This document shows, piece by piece, positions 8,209-16,204 of a stretch of DNA of 47,658 bases (its first letter is position 1; each line of letters begins with the position of its first letter). The notes below the pieces were generated by a model. The model did not search any database, was not told where the DNA came from, and was given only the letters and a program-made list of their open reading frames with translations. Origin of the DNA: Armatimonadota bacterium (lineage in GTDB: Bacteria > Sysuimicrobiota > Sysuimicrobiia > Sysuimicrobiales > Humicultoraceae); the NCBI GenBank assembly GCA_031081585.1, contig JAVHLY010000023.1:1-47658 (forward strand). Reading direction: 5' to 3'. The position numbers were made by a program, and so were the translations under genes.

Positions 8209-9501
8209 ATGCTCGACCTCAGGCTGATCCGGCGGCAGCCGGACCTCCTGCGCGAGACCCTGCGCCGGCGCGGGCTCGATCCGGCGCTGGTCGACCGGGT
8301 GCTGGCCCTGGACGAGCGCCGCCGGGCGGTCGTGCAGGAGACCGAGGCGGCGCGGGCCGCCCACAAGCGCCTCTCCGCCGAGGTGGCCCGCCTGGAGGGG
8401 GAGGCGCAGGCGGCGCGGCTGGCCGAGGCGCGCGCGCTGGCGGAGCGGCTGCGCGCGCTGGAGGCCGACCTGCGCGCCGCCGACGAGGCGCTGGAGACGG
8501 CGGTGCGGGCGCTGCCCAACCTGCTGCACGCGACCGTCCCCCCGGGCGATGCCGCGGCGAACCGCGTCGTCCGCACCTGGGGCGCACCGCCGCAGTTCCC
8601 CTTCCCGCCGAAGGACCACGTCGACCTGGGCACGGCGCTCGGCATCCTCGACCTGGAGCGCGGGGCCAAGGTGGCCGGCTCGCGCTTCTACTACCTGCTG
8701 GGCGACGGGGCGCTGTTGGAGATGGCCCTGGTGCGCTACGCCCTCGACGTCCTCCTGCGCCATGGCTTCCTGCCGGTGATCCCGCCGGTGCTGGTGCGGC
8801 CCCGCGTCATCACCGGCGCCTGGGGCGGCGTGGCCTTCGACCCGCAGCAGACCTACCTGCTGCCGGAGGACGACCTGGCGCTGATCGGCACCTCGGAGCA
8901 GAGCCTGGCCGGGCTCTACATGGACGAGACGCTCGAGGCCGACCGGCTGCCGCTGCGCCTCGCCGGCATCTCCTGGTGCTTCCGCCGCGAGGCCGGCTCC
9001 TACGGGCGCGACGTGCGCGGCCTCTTCCGCGTCCACCAGTTCGACAAGGTGGAGATGTTCTCGTACGCCCACCCCGAGCGCTCCTGGGAGGAGCACGAGT
9101 TCCTGGTGCGCGTCGAGGAGGAGATCCTGCAGGGGCTCGGCATCCCCTACCGGGTGGTCCTGCTGGCGGGCGGCGATACCGGCGCGGCCTCGGCCAAAAC
9201 CTACGACATCGAGGCGTGGATGCCCGGCCGCGGCGGGTGGGGGGAGGTGACCTCCTGCAGCAACACCACCGACTTCCAGGCGCGGCGCCTGGGTCTGCGC
9301 TTCCGGGAGGGGCGGCGGAGCGACTACGTGCACACGCTGAACGGGACGGCCGTGGCCACGAGCCGCGCGCTCATCGCCGTGCTGGAGAACTACCAGCAGG
9401 CCGACGGCAGCGTGGCCGTCCCGGAGGTGCTCCGGCCCTACCTCGACGGGCGGACGGTGCTGCGCCCGGTCACGCCCCGGCGCGCGATGACCCCCTCCTG
9501 A
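8209..9501 (+). CDS. serS: Seryl-tRNA synthetase
   Basis: A 430-residue class II synthetase that charges tRNA-Ser, and in Sec-using organisms also tRNA-Sec, the first step of selenocysteine synthesis. It starts MLDLRLIRRQPDLLRETLRR, the typical SerRS N-terminus, followed by the long tRNA-binding coiled coil (about residues 30-105). Class II motifs are visible: motif 2 around ISWCFRREAGSYGRDVRGLFRVHQF and motif 3 around NGTAVATSRALIAVLENYQ, with EVTSCSNTTDFQARR between them. Length is normal. The ATG has a weak GTGAGG upstream. It stands alone between the pilB terminator and the convergent ykuK gene. Confidence 0.97.
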   Translation: MLDLRLIRRQPDLLRETLRRRGLDPALVDRVLALDERRRAVVQETEAARAAHKRLSAEVARLEGEAQAARLAEARALAERLRALEADLRAADEALETAVRALPNLLHATVPPGDAAANRVVRTWGAPPQFPFPPKDHVDLGTALGILDLERGAKVAGSRFYYLLGDGALLEMALVRYALDVLLRHGFLPVIPPVLVRPRVITGAWGGVAFDPQQTYLLPEDDLALIGTSEQSLAGLYMDETLEADRLPLRLAGISWCFRREAGSYGRDVRGLFRVHQFDKVEMFSYAHPERSWEEHEFLVRVEEEILQGLGIPYRVVLLAGGDTGAASAKTYDIEAWMPGRGGWGEVTSCSNTTDFQARRLGLRFREGRRSDYVHTLNGTAVATSRALIAVLENYQQADGSVAVPEVLRPYLDGRTVLRPVTPRRAMTPS

Positions 9502-9510
9502 CCCGGCCGG

Positions 9511-9981
9511 CTACTTGCTGTGCTTGTCGGCGACCTTGCTCGCCCCGTAGGCGTCCGGCTTGGTGACGGCGGCGTAGCCCGAGCCCGTCACCATGCCTAC
9601 CACCTCGCGGATGATCCGCTTCGTCTCCCCCTTCTCCCCCACGTCCAGGTGGATCTCCACGGGGAGCTTGGAGTAGCCGTTGCGGGCCAGCTCCGCGGTG
9701 ATGAGGCTGGCCGCCTCCAGGCTCAGCGCCGTCTCGAAGAGGATGCGCTGGCGCAGGCTCTCGATCTTGCGGTTGCGCAGCTTCCGGTAGAAGTACCGGC
9801 CCCCGTGGCCCACCCGGTGCACGACGATGGCAGTGACGAAGTGGGTCTCGTCCCCCAGCAGGGAGTCGGTGCCGATGATCAGGTGGTAGCGCTGGTCCGG
9901 CTCCTCCTCCATGAAAGCCACCAGGTGCCGGAACATCTGGCTGAAGGTCAGCTTCCCGTGCGTCGGGCTGACGAAGTCCAT
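9511..9981 (-). CDS. YkuK-family RNase H-like protein
   Basis: A 156-residue protein of the YkuK/DUF458 family, which has a predicted ribonuclease H-like fold; the biochemical role is unknown. The family's opening F.SPTHGKLTF and the HLIIGTDSL acidic motif are present, as are the E-A-A (LSLEAASLITAEL) and HLDVGEKGETKRIIREVVGMVTGSGY segments. It starts at ATG 9981 with AGGGAG about 10 bases upstream and an extended -10 promoter just before that. It lies downstream of recR on the same strand but with its own promoter, and converges with serS. Confidence 0.85.
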   Translation of the reverse strand: MDFVSPTHGKLTFSQMFRHLVAFMEEEPDQRYHLIIGTDSLLGDETHFVTAIVVHRVGHGGRYFYRKLRNRKIESLRQRILFETALSLEAASLITAELARNGYSKLPVEIHLDVGEKGETKRIIREVVGMVTGSGYAAVTKPDAYGASKVADKHSK

Positions 9982-10000
9982 CGGTGATCGCTCCCTATCC

Positions 10001-10061
10001 AGTATAGCAGGCGGTTCGCGCCGTGGAGGGCGGTATAGCAGGCGGTTCGCGCCGTGGAGGG
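10001..10061 (-). repeat. 31-bp-period direct duplication carrying an extended -10 promoter
   Basis: The 29-base segment at 10002-10030 is repeated exactly at 10033-10061. Read on the minus strand each copy ends in TGCTATAC: the gene-proximal copy gives TGCTATACT, an extended -10 (TGnTATACT) about 20 bases before the ykuK start codon, the distal copy gives TGCTATACC. The gap on to recR then holds shorter repeats based on GCCGGACGAGCCGGACG (about 10061-10110). The rest of the recR-ykuK gap (to 10164) shows nothing else. Confidence 0.7.
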
Positions 10062-10164
10062 CCGGACGAGCCGGACGGACCCCAGGGCCGGACGAGCCGG
10101 ACGAGCCGCAGGGCAGGCCGGGCGCGGCTTCCCGCCCGTGCCGAGCCAGGCGCGACGACGGCGG

Positions 10165-10758
10165 TTACAGCTCCCGCCGCCCCTCCAGGGCGCGCGCCAG
10201 GGTCACCTCGTCGGCGTACTCCAGGTCGGCCCCCACCGGCAGGCCGTGGGCGATGCGCGTCACCCGCACGCCGAGCGGCTTGAGCAGCCTGGCCAGGTAG
10301 ATCGCCGTCGCCTCGCCCTCCACCTGCGGGTTGGTGGCCACGATGACCTCGTCCACCTCGCCGGTGCGCACGCGTTCCAGCAGCTCTGCGATCCGCAGGT
10401 CGTCGGGCCCCACCCCGTCCAGCGGGGAGATGGCGCCGTGCAGGACGTGGTAGCGGCCCTTGAACTCGCGCGTGCGCTCCAGCGCCACGACGTCCCGCGG
10501 GTCCTCCACGACGCAGATCACCGAGGCGGTGCGCTGGGGATTCCGGCAGATGGCGCAGGGGTCCTCGTCGGTGAGGTTCCAGCAGACGCTGCAGTAGCGG
10601 GTGCGCGCCCGCGCCTCCAGGATGGCCTGGGCCAGGGCCTCCGCCTGCTCGGGCGGGAGGCGCAGGATGTGGTAGGCGAGGCGCTGCGCCGTCTTGGGGC
10701 CGATGGTGGGGAGGGTGCCGAGCGCGTCGACCAGACGGGCCAGGGGTGGGGCGTGCAT
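10165..10758 (-). CDS. recR: Recombination protein RecR
   Basis: A 197-residue RecR, which with RecF/RecO loads RecA at gaps. It has the N-terminal helix-hairpin-helix ([20 protein letters not shown]), a four-Cys zinc finger (C-x2-C...C-x2-[20 protein letters not shown]), and the Toprim domain with [13 protein letters not shown] and the C-terminal [32 protein letters not shown], all typical. The ATG at 10758 has GAGGCGG upstream and lies 12 bases after ybaB, in the conserved dnaX-ybaB-recR order. Confidence 0.97.
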   Translation of the reverse strand: MHAPPLARLVDALGTLPTIGPKTAQRLAYHILRLPPEQAEALAQAILEARARTRYCSVCWNLTDEDPCAICRNPQRTASVICVVEDPRDVVALERTREFKGRYHVLHGAISPLDGVGPDDLRIAELLERVRTGEVDEVIVATNPQVEGEATAIYLARLLKPLGVRVTRIAHGLPVGADLEYADEVTLARALEGRREL

Positions 10759-10770
10759 GCGCGGGCCGCC

Positions 10771-11085
10771 TCAGATGGCGAGACCGGGGAAGCGGACTCC
10801 TCCCGTCAGCGCGCGCATCCGCTCCTCGCCCAGCGCCCGCGCCTTGCGCTGAACCTCGTTCACCGCCGCCCGCACCAGGTCCTGGAGGAGCGCCACGTCG
10901 CCGGGGTCCACGGCCGCAGGGTCGATGGTGAGGTCCACGAGCTCCCCGTGCCCGTTGGCCACCGCCCGCACCGCGCCGCCCCCTACGGTGACCTCCACCC
11001 GTTCGGCCGCCAGCTCCTCCTGCATGCGGGCCATCTCGGCCTGGAGCTTCTGCACCTGCTTCATCATCTTCCCGACGTTGAACAT
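10771..11085 (-). CDS. ybaB: YbaB/EbfC nucleoid-associated protein
   Basis: A 104-residue small dimeric DNA-binding protein that coats the nucleoid. The sequence begins MFNVGKMMKQVQKLQAEMAR, an amphipathic helix typical of the family, followed by the VGGGAVRAVANGHGELVDL strand region and a C-terminal helix. It sits 9 bases after dnaX and 12 bases before recR, the usual operon. Confidence 0.95.
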   Translation of the reverse strand: MFNVGKMMKQVQKLQAEMARMQEELAAERVEVTVGGGAVRAVANGHGELVDLTIDPAAVDPGDVALLQDLVRAAVNEVQRKARALGEERMRALTGGVRFPGLAI

Positions 11086-11094
11086 GGCCCCCGC

Positions 11095-12837
11095 TCACCC
11101 CGTCTCGTCGACCCGCTTCACCTCGACGACCTCGCCGCCGAACAGCTCGACCGCATGGCTCACCAGCGGGTCGCCGGTCGCCGCGGGCTCAGGGGCGGCG
11201 ACGGCGGCGGCCAGCTCGGCCTCCTCCTGCACCCGGCAGCGCAGGCGCAGGGGGCGGCCGAAGACCTGCAGGAGCGCCCGTTCGACGATCTCCCGGTTGT
11301 CGGGGCGGTGGAGGCTGTCCACGTGGAAGTTGTACCCGGGGCGCAGGCCGACCACAAGGGTGTTCCCCTCCACCGCCACCGGCACGCCGTCGATGAGGAG
11401 AGCGTGGCACAGCATCCTGGCCCGCTTGACCTCCTCCAGGACCCGCGCCCACCGCGCGCGCACTTCGTCGAGCGTGGGGAGGCGGCCGTCCGATGCTGTC
11501 GAGGGCTCGGCCGCATTCGGCGATGCGCGGGGCGCGCTGGCCGGCCCTGGCGGTGCGGAGGATCCGCCGGTCGGCCCCGGCTCAACGGGGGGCGCGCTGG
11601 CCGGCCCCGGCGGTGCGGGCCGTCGCCTCGGGGGGGGCGAGGGGGCAGGGCGGGTGGCCGTGGGCCGGGTCGGTCCCTGGCGGGTGGCGACGCCGGATGG
11701 CCCTGCGGGCAGGATGCCCGCGCCCGGGGCCGCCGCCTCCATCTCGGGCCGGGCCGCCCGGATCAGCGCCACCTCCAGGAGGAGGCGCGGCTGCGGGTTG
11801 GTGCGCGTCTCCACCATGGCGTCGCTGAGCACCCGCAGGGCGCGCAGCACCGTCCCCTGGTCGGCCCCCTCCGCCTGCGCGCGCAGGCCGGCCAGGCGCT
11901 CCGGCGTGGTGTCCAGCGCCGACGCCGGGTCCTCCGCGACCTGCGCCACCAGCAAATCCCGGAAGTGCTCCAGCAGCATCCGCATCACCTGGCGGGGATC
12001 CCGCCCCTCGTCGAGGAGGGCGGAGGCCACGCGCAGCGCCTCCACGACGTCGCCGCGCAGCACCGCGCCGGCCAGGGCCTGCAGCGTCTCCTCGGCCGGG
12101 GCCCCCAGGATCGCCAGCACGTCCTCGGCCGTGATGCCCTCCTCCCGGTAGGCGCTCACCTGGTCGAGGATGGACTCCGCGTCGCGCACCGACCCGTCGG
12201 CCAGCCGCGCGATGGCGCGCAGCGCCGCCTCGTCGATGCGGAAGCCCTCCTCGCGGGCGATGCGGCGCAGCCGCTCCTCGATCTCGCGCAGCGGCACGCG
12301 CCGGAAGTCGAAGCGCTGGCAGCGCGAGGCCACCGTGGGCGGGACGCGGTGCGGCTCGGTGGTCACCAGGACGAAGACGGCGTGCGGCGGGGGCTCCTCC
12401 AGCGTCTTCAGCAGCGCGTTGAAGGCGCTGGTGCTGAGCATGTGCACCTCGTCGATGATGTAGACCTTGTAGCGCCCTTCCGCCGGGGCCAGCACGATGC
12501 GCTCCTTCAGGTCGCGGATGTGGTCGACCTGGGTGTGGCTGGCGCCGTCGATCTCGATGACGTCCAGGCTGGTGCCATGGGTGATGGCCACGCAGGCGGC
12601 GCAGGTGTTGTCCGGCTCGGGGGTGGGGCCGCGCTCGCAGTTCAGCGCCTTGGCCAGGATGCGGGCCAGCGTCGTCTTCCCGGTCCCGCGGTGGCCGGTG
12701 AACAGGTAAGCATGCGTCACCCGCCCCGCCCGGAGGGCGTTCTGCAGGGTGCGGGTGATCCGTTGCTGCCCGATGACCTCTTCGAAGGTCTGCGGGCGCC
12801 AGCGGCGGTACACGGAGACGACGGACACGGACGTCAC
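11095..12837 (-). CDS. dnaX: DNA polymerase III subunit gamma/tau
   Basis: A 580-residue clamp-loader ATPase. Walker A is GHRGTGKT, the zinc module is C-x8-C-x2-C (NCERG...NTCAAC), the DExx box is YIIDEVHMLS and the sensor/SRC motif is VASRCQRFDFRR. Domain III (about residues 225-360) is followed by a low-complexity Pro/Ala linker (about 385-455) and a tau-type C-terminal domain. The GTG at 12837 is used here; a GTG three codons in (12828) has the better-placed ribosome binding site GAGGTGA and may be the real start. I see no A-rich slippery site for the frameshift known in E. coli. Confidence 0.96.
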   Translation of the reverse strand: MTSVSVVSVYRRWRPQTFEEVIGQQRITRTLQNALRAGRVTHAYLFTGHRGTGKTTLARILAKALNCERGPTPEPDNTCAACVAITHGTSLDVIEIDGASHTQVDHIRDLKERIVLAPAEGRYKVYIIDEVHMLSTSAFNALLKTLEEPPPHAVFVLVTTEPHRVPPTVASRCQRFDFRRVPLREIEERLRRIAREEGFRIDEAALRAIARLADGSVRDAESILDQVSAYREEGITAEDVLAILGAPAEETLQALAGAVLRGDVVEALRVASALLDEGRDPRQVMRMLLEHFRDLLVAQVAEDPASALDTTPERLAGLRAQAEGADQGTVLRALRVLSDAMVETRTNPQPRLLLEVALIRAARPEMEAAAPGAGILPAGPSGVATRQGPTRPTATRPAPSPPPRRRPAPPGPASAPPVEPGPTGGSSAPPGPASAPRASPNAAEPSTASDGRLPTLDEVRARWARVLEEVKRARMLCHALLIDGVPVAVEGNTLVVGLRPGYNFHVDSLHRPDNREIVERALLQVFGRPLRLRCRVQEEAELAAAVAAPEPAATGDPLVSHAVELFGGEVVEVKRVDETG

Positions 12838-12919
12838 CTCGGGGGAATCGGCGCGAGCGGCGCCGTCACCGGATAGTTCGACAGGAGCCAGGGGCGGCCT
12901 GCCCGAATCCCCTGCAGGC

Positions 12920-13828
12920 GTGCCGATCGCCTACCTCCTCTTCCTCATCATAGCGCTTGCGGCGGGGGTGTGGGTCTTCCAGGACGCCCTGCGCCGGCTG
13001 CCCCCCGAGCGCCCGCGGTTCGAGGCCGCCTTGTGGGGGCTCGGCGTCCTCATCCCCTTCACCCTGCCGATCTTCCTCCCGCTGTACCTGCTGGGTGCCC
13101 GCTCCCCCGATCCCTCCGGCACCTGGGGGCTGGCGGAGATGGTGGGGATCGCCGTCTACTTCGCCCTCACGCTGCCGCTCGTGGCCGAACTGGCCGGTGT
13201 GCTGGACGGCCCGCTGCACCTCTCCGAGCTCTCCGGGCTCATCCTGCTGCAGAACCTGGGGTTCGTGGCCCTGGCCGTCTTCGGGATCGCCTACCGCTAC
13301 CGCCTGCCGGTGGAGCGGCTGGGCCTGAGCGCCCCCCGGCCCGTCCCGCTGGTGCTGCTCGGGCTCCTCCTGGGCGCAGTGATGATTCCGGTGGCTGTCT
13401 GGGCCGAGGAGGTGGCGATCTTCCTGGTCGGGCTGGTGGAGGGACACGCCCAGGCCGCGGCCCGCGCCGTGGCCGAGCACGCCCAGGACCCGCTGGCCGC
13501 AGTGGTCGCCGGCGCGCACGGGTGGCGCCTGGCCTGGCTCCTGGCGCTGCTGGCCGGGGTGGTGCCGCTCGGCGAGGAGGTCTACTTCCGTGGCGTGATC
13601 TACGGCGGCTTGCGGGCGCGGTGGGGCCCGCGCTGGGCCACCGCCGGCAGTGCGGTCCTCTTCGCCGCCGTCCACCAGCAGGTCATCCACGCCCTGCCCA
13701 TCCTGCTGCTGGGCGTGGTGCTGGCGGTGGCCTACGGGCGCACGGGGAGCCTGCTCCCGCCTGTCGTCATCCACGCGGTGAACAACGTGGTGGCGGTGCT
13801 CGGCCGCCTGTACGGGTGGGACTTCTGA
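12920..13828 (+). CDS. CPBP family intramembrane metalloprotease
   Basis: A 302-residue multi-spanning membrane protein of the CPBP/Abi family. About eight hydrophobic segments are visible. The family motifs are EEVYFRG (the paired Glu and Arg), then LFAAVHQQ and VIHAVNNVVAVLGRLYG near the C-terminus, giving the Glu/His/Asn active site. The GTG at 12920 begins the first membrane segment directly (PIAYLLFLIIALAAGVWVF) and is preferred over longer in-frame starts that overlap the 5' end of dnaX; its ribosome binding site is weak. It is divergent from dnaX. Substrate is unknown. It is a different protein from the one at the left edge. Confidence 0.85.
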   Translation: MPIAYLLFLIIALAAGVWVFQDALRRLPPERPRFEAALWGLGVLIPFTLPIFLPLYLLGARSPDPSGTWGLAEMVGIAVYFALTLPLVAELAGVLDGPLHLSELSGLILLQNLGFVALAVFGIAYRYRLPVERLGLSAPRPVPLVLLGLLLGAVMIPVAVWAEEVAIFLVGLVEGHAQAAARAVAEHAQDPLAAVVAGAHGWRLAWLLALLAGVVPLGEEVYFRGVIYGGLRARWGPRWATAGSAVLFAAVHQQVIHALPILLLGVVLAVAYGRTGSLLPPVVIHAVNNVVAVLGRLYGWDF

Positions 13829-13853
13829 CGGCCCCCGACCTTAGGCCCCAACC

Positions 13854-14006
13854 CTAGAAGCCGAACAGCCCGCTGATGACCCGCGCCGCGACTGCGCCAG
13901 TGAGGAACCACATGAGCGCCCACGCCCAGGCGGGCGGGGAGGAGGGGCGGGGAGCGGGGCCATACCGGCGAACGGGGGCGCGGAGGAAGGGATCTTTCCA
14001 GAACAT
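13854..14006 (-). CDS. Small predicted single-pass membrane protein
   Basis: A 50-codon reading frame opening MFWKDPFLRAPVRRYG, then a Pro/Ser-rich linker and one C-terminal hydrophobic helix (AWAWALMWFLTGAVAARVI) ending SGLFGF. The ATG at 14006 has GAGGCGG about 11 bases upstream. It follows fabI by 76 bases on the same strand. The basic N-terminus and single membrane segment look like a real small protein, not random GC-rich sequence, but I know no family for it. Confidence 0.5.
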   Translation of the reverse strand: MFWKDPFLRAPVRRYGPAPRPSSPPAWAWALMWFLTGAVAARVISGLFGF

Positions 14007-14082
14007 GTCGTGAGCCGCCTCGTCAAGGATTCGGCAATGCGCCAAGGGATTCGACGCGGCGGTGCGCGCCTCCTGGAGGCCC

Positions 14083-14889
14083 TCACTCGGCCGTCGGCCC
14101 GCCCTCCGGCGCCGCCGGGACGGCCATGACGTGGAAGCCGCTGTCCACGAAGAGCACCACGCCGGTGATGGCCCGCGCCAGGTCGCTGGCGAGGAAGACC
14201 GCCGCATCGCCCACGTCCTCCTGGGTGATGTTGCGGCGCAGCGGCGCCAGCTCCTCGGTCAGGTCACGCAGGCGCGAGATGCCGCGCACGGCGCTGCCGG
14301 CCAGCGTGCGCAGCGGGCCGGCGGAGATGGCGTTCACGCGGATCTGCCGCGGGCCCAGGTCGGCGGCCAGGTAGCGCACGGCGGTCTCCAGCGCCGCCTT
14401 GGCCACGGCCATGACCCCGTAGGCCGGGACCACCCGCTCGACGGCGTTGTAGGTGAGCGTGAGGATGCTGCCGCCGGCGGTCATCAGGGGGGCGGCGTGC
14501 CGCGCCACGGCGATGAGGGAGTAGGCGCTCACGTCCAGCGCCAGGGCGAAGCCGCCGCGGGAGATCTCGTGGAAGGGGCGGGCCAGCTCCTCCCGACCGG
14601 CGTAGGCGATGCAGTGGGCCACCGCGTCGAGCCGGTCCCACCGCTCCCGCAGCGTCCCAAACGCCTGGTCCAGCTGCTCGTCGGAGGTGACGTCGCAGGG
14701 GAGGGCGAGGAAGCGCTCCCGCCCGCCCAGCGTGTCCAGCAGTTCGTCGAGGTTCGCCTTCAACCGCTCGTTCTGGTAGGTGAAGGCGAGCTCGGCCCCC
14801 TCGCGGTGGAAGGCGGTGGCGATCCCCCAGGCGATGGAGCGTTTGTTGGCCACGCCCATGATCAGGGCGCGCTTGCCCCGCAGCAGCAC
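14083..14889 (-). CDS. fabI: Enoyl-[acyl-carrier-protein] reductase (NADH) FabI
   Basis: A 268-residue short-chain dehydrogenase that performs the last step of each fatty-acid elongation cycle. The nucleotide-binding region GVANKRSIAWGIA replaces the ordinary TGxxxGxG, as is typical of FabI. The catalytic pair is Tyr157 and Lys164 in PAYGVMAVAKAALE, with Tyr147 in LTYNAVERV upstream; RVNAISAGPLRTLAGSAVRG is also family-specific. The GTG at 14889 has GGAGG 9 bases upstream. It is the usual target of triclosan-like inhibitors. Confidence 0.95.
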   Translation of the reverse strand: MLLRGKRALIMGVANKRSIAWGIATAFHREGAELAFTYQNERLKANLDELLDTLGGRERFLALPCDVTSDEQLDQAFGTLRERWDRLDAVAHCIAYAGREELARPFHEISRGGFALALDVSAYSLIAVARHAAPLMTAGGSILTLTYNAVERVVPAYGVMAVAKAALETAVRYLAADLGPRQIRVNAISAGPLRTLAGSAVRGISRLRDLTEELAPLRRNITQEDVGDAAVFLASDLARAITGVVLFVDSGFHVMAVPAAPEGGPTAE

Positions 14890-14928
14890 GGGCGATCACC
14901 TCCACGGCGGAGGTTCGACGCGCCTCCA

Positions 14929-16005
14929 TCATTCTCCCGGCGCTCCTCCGGGACCGCCTCGCGCAGGCCGTGCGACGCGGCGGATCACCTCGTCGGTGAA
15001 CTCGGTGGTGGTGGCGACCCCGCCGAGGTCCACCGTCCGGATCCCGTCACGGACGGCGCCGAAGACCGCCTCCTGCACCGCTGCGGCGACCCGCCCCGCC
15101 CCCGGCAGCGGCAGGTAGCCGAGGAGTGCGGCCCCGGCCAGGATCATGGCCATGGGGTTGGCGATGTTGCGGCCGAACAGGCGCGGCGCCGTGCCGTGCG
15201 GGGCTTCGGCCAGGACGACCTCGGGCGCGTAGTCCGCTCCCAGCGCCAGGACCAGCGACTCCGCTCCCGCGATCGAGCCGAACATCTGCAGGACCAGGTC
15301 GCTCAGCGTGTCCCCGTCGCGGTTGAGGGCGGGGATGACGAGCGCCTCGCCTGTGGCCTGCAGCAGCAGGGCGTAGACCGCGTCGATCAGCTGCGGCTCG
15401 TAGGGCACCTCCGGGTGGCGGCGGGCGGCGGCGTCCATCTCCTCCTTGAGGAGCCCCTCGTAGATGGGGCTGACCGTGTACTTCGGCCCGCCGAAGACCC
15501 GCGCCCCCGTCCGGGCGGCGTGGCGGAAGGCGAACTCGGCCACCGCCCGGCAGAGGCTGCGGCTGATGGCCGTGGTCCGGTAGGCGACCTCATCGCCGTC
15601 CCGGGTCTCCCGCCACTCCCGGGCGCCGTAGGCGTCGCCCACGGCCATGCGGACCACGGCGATGGGTCGGACGGCGGCCGTGAGCGGGCGCACCCCGGGA
15701 ATGGGCCGGCCCGTCCGCAGGATCACGTGGGCCCCCATGACTTCCCGCAGAATGGCGTTGGGGCTGCCCACATCTTCCGCACCCTCGGGGGTGATGGTGG
15801 CGGCCTTGAGGCCGTAGCGCAGGCGGCGCAGGGCCTCTCCCGCCTCGTAGACCGTCCGGTTGCGCGTGGCCCGACGGGTGGCCAGGCTCAGGTCGAAGCG
15901 GACGAACTGCAGGTCCAGACCCGTCACCCGGGGGTCCAGGACACGCAGGGCCTCCTCAAGCAGCTCCTGGCCGGTCTGATCCCCGGTGAGGACGGCGATC
16001 TCCAT
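14929..16005 (-). CDS. Isocitrate/isopropylmalate dehydrogenase family protein, IDH-like
   Basis: A 358-residue member of the decarboxylating beta-hydroxyacid dehydrogenase family. Seen: the N-terminal LTGDQTGQELLEEALRVL, substrate-side SPNAILREVMGAHVILR, a GGPKYTVSPIYEGLLKEEMD segment resembling type II (eukaryote-like) NADP isocitrate dehydrogenases, the metal-binding QLIDAVYALLLQ and GDTLSDLVLQMFGS stretches, and the cofactor motif EAPHGTAPRLFGRNIANPMAMILAG. It is shorter than type II isocitrate dehydrogenases (about 400 residues). Isocitrate is the likely substrate given glnA next door, but isopropylmalate or a related acid is not excluded. The ATG at 16005 has GGGAGT just upstream; the gene is divergent from glnA. 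Confidence 0.85.
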   Translation of the reverse strand: MEIAVLTGDQTGQELLEEALRVLDPRVTGLDLQFVRFDLSLATRRATRNRTVYEAGEALRRLRYGLKAATITPEGAEDVGSPNAILREVMGAHVILRTGRPIPGVRPLTAAVRPIAVVRMAVGDAYGAREWRETRDGDEVAYRTTAISRSLCRAVAEFAFRHAARTGARVFGGPKYTVSPIYEGLLKEEMDAAARRHPEVPYEPQLIDAVYALLLQATGEALVIPALNRDGDTLSDLVLQMFGSIAGAESLVLALGADYAPEVVLAEAPHGTAPRLFGRNIANPMAMILAGAALLGYLPLPGAGRVAAAVQEAVFGAVRDGIRTVDLGGVATTTEFTDEVIRRVARPARGGPGGAPGE

Positions 16006-16073
16006 ACTCCCGAGCCCCCCAGGCTGGTCCGCCCCCCGCTCGTCCAGGAGACCCCCTCCCGCGTTACTGCCTG

Positions 16074-16102
16074 TTGACGGGCCGGGGCGGGCGTGCTATA
16101 CG
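16074..16102 (+). promoter_or_regulatory. Sigma-70-type promoter of glnA
   Basis: TTGACG (16074-16079) and TATACG (16097-16102) are separated by exactly 17 bases. The predicted transcription start is near 16109, giving a leader of about 95 bases before the glnA ATG. Confidence 0.8.
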
Positions 16103-16133
16103 TTTGTTGAAGTTTACAGCACGTCGTTGGGCC

Positions 16134-16169
16134 ACGGCGCCCCGTTGCAGCGGGGCGCCGTCGCATTTT
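16134..16169 (+). terminator. Attenuator-like hairpin in the glnA leader
   Basis: ACGGCGCCCCG / CGGGGCGCCGT pair perfectly over 11 bases with a TTGCAG loop, followed by CGCA and TTTT (16166-16169). It lies between the promoter and the ribosome binding site, so it could end transcription early or shape the leader. The T-run is short. Confidence 0.55.
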
Positions 16170-16204
16170 GGGCCTCCTGCCGGACGCGGCAGGGGAAGGA
16201 GGCG

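Noticed and set aside
5988-8669. 893-codon open frame on the minus strand across pilB and serS
   Set aside because: Antisense shadow of two firmly identified genes and of a terminator; Ser/Arg-rich translation without motifs.
10054-12876. 940-codon open frame on the plus strand over recR, ybaB and dnaX
   Set aside because: Antisense to three conserved genes in their standard operon; no recognisable protein.
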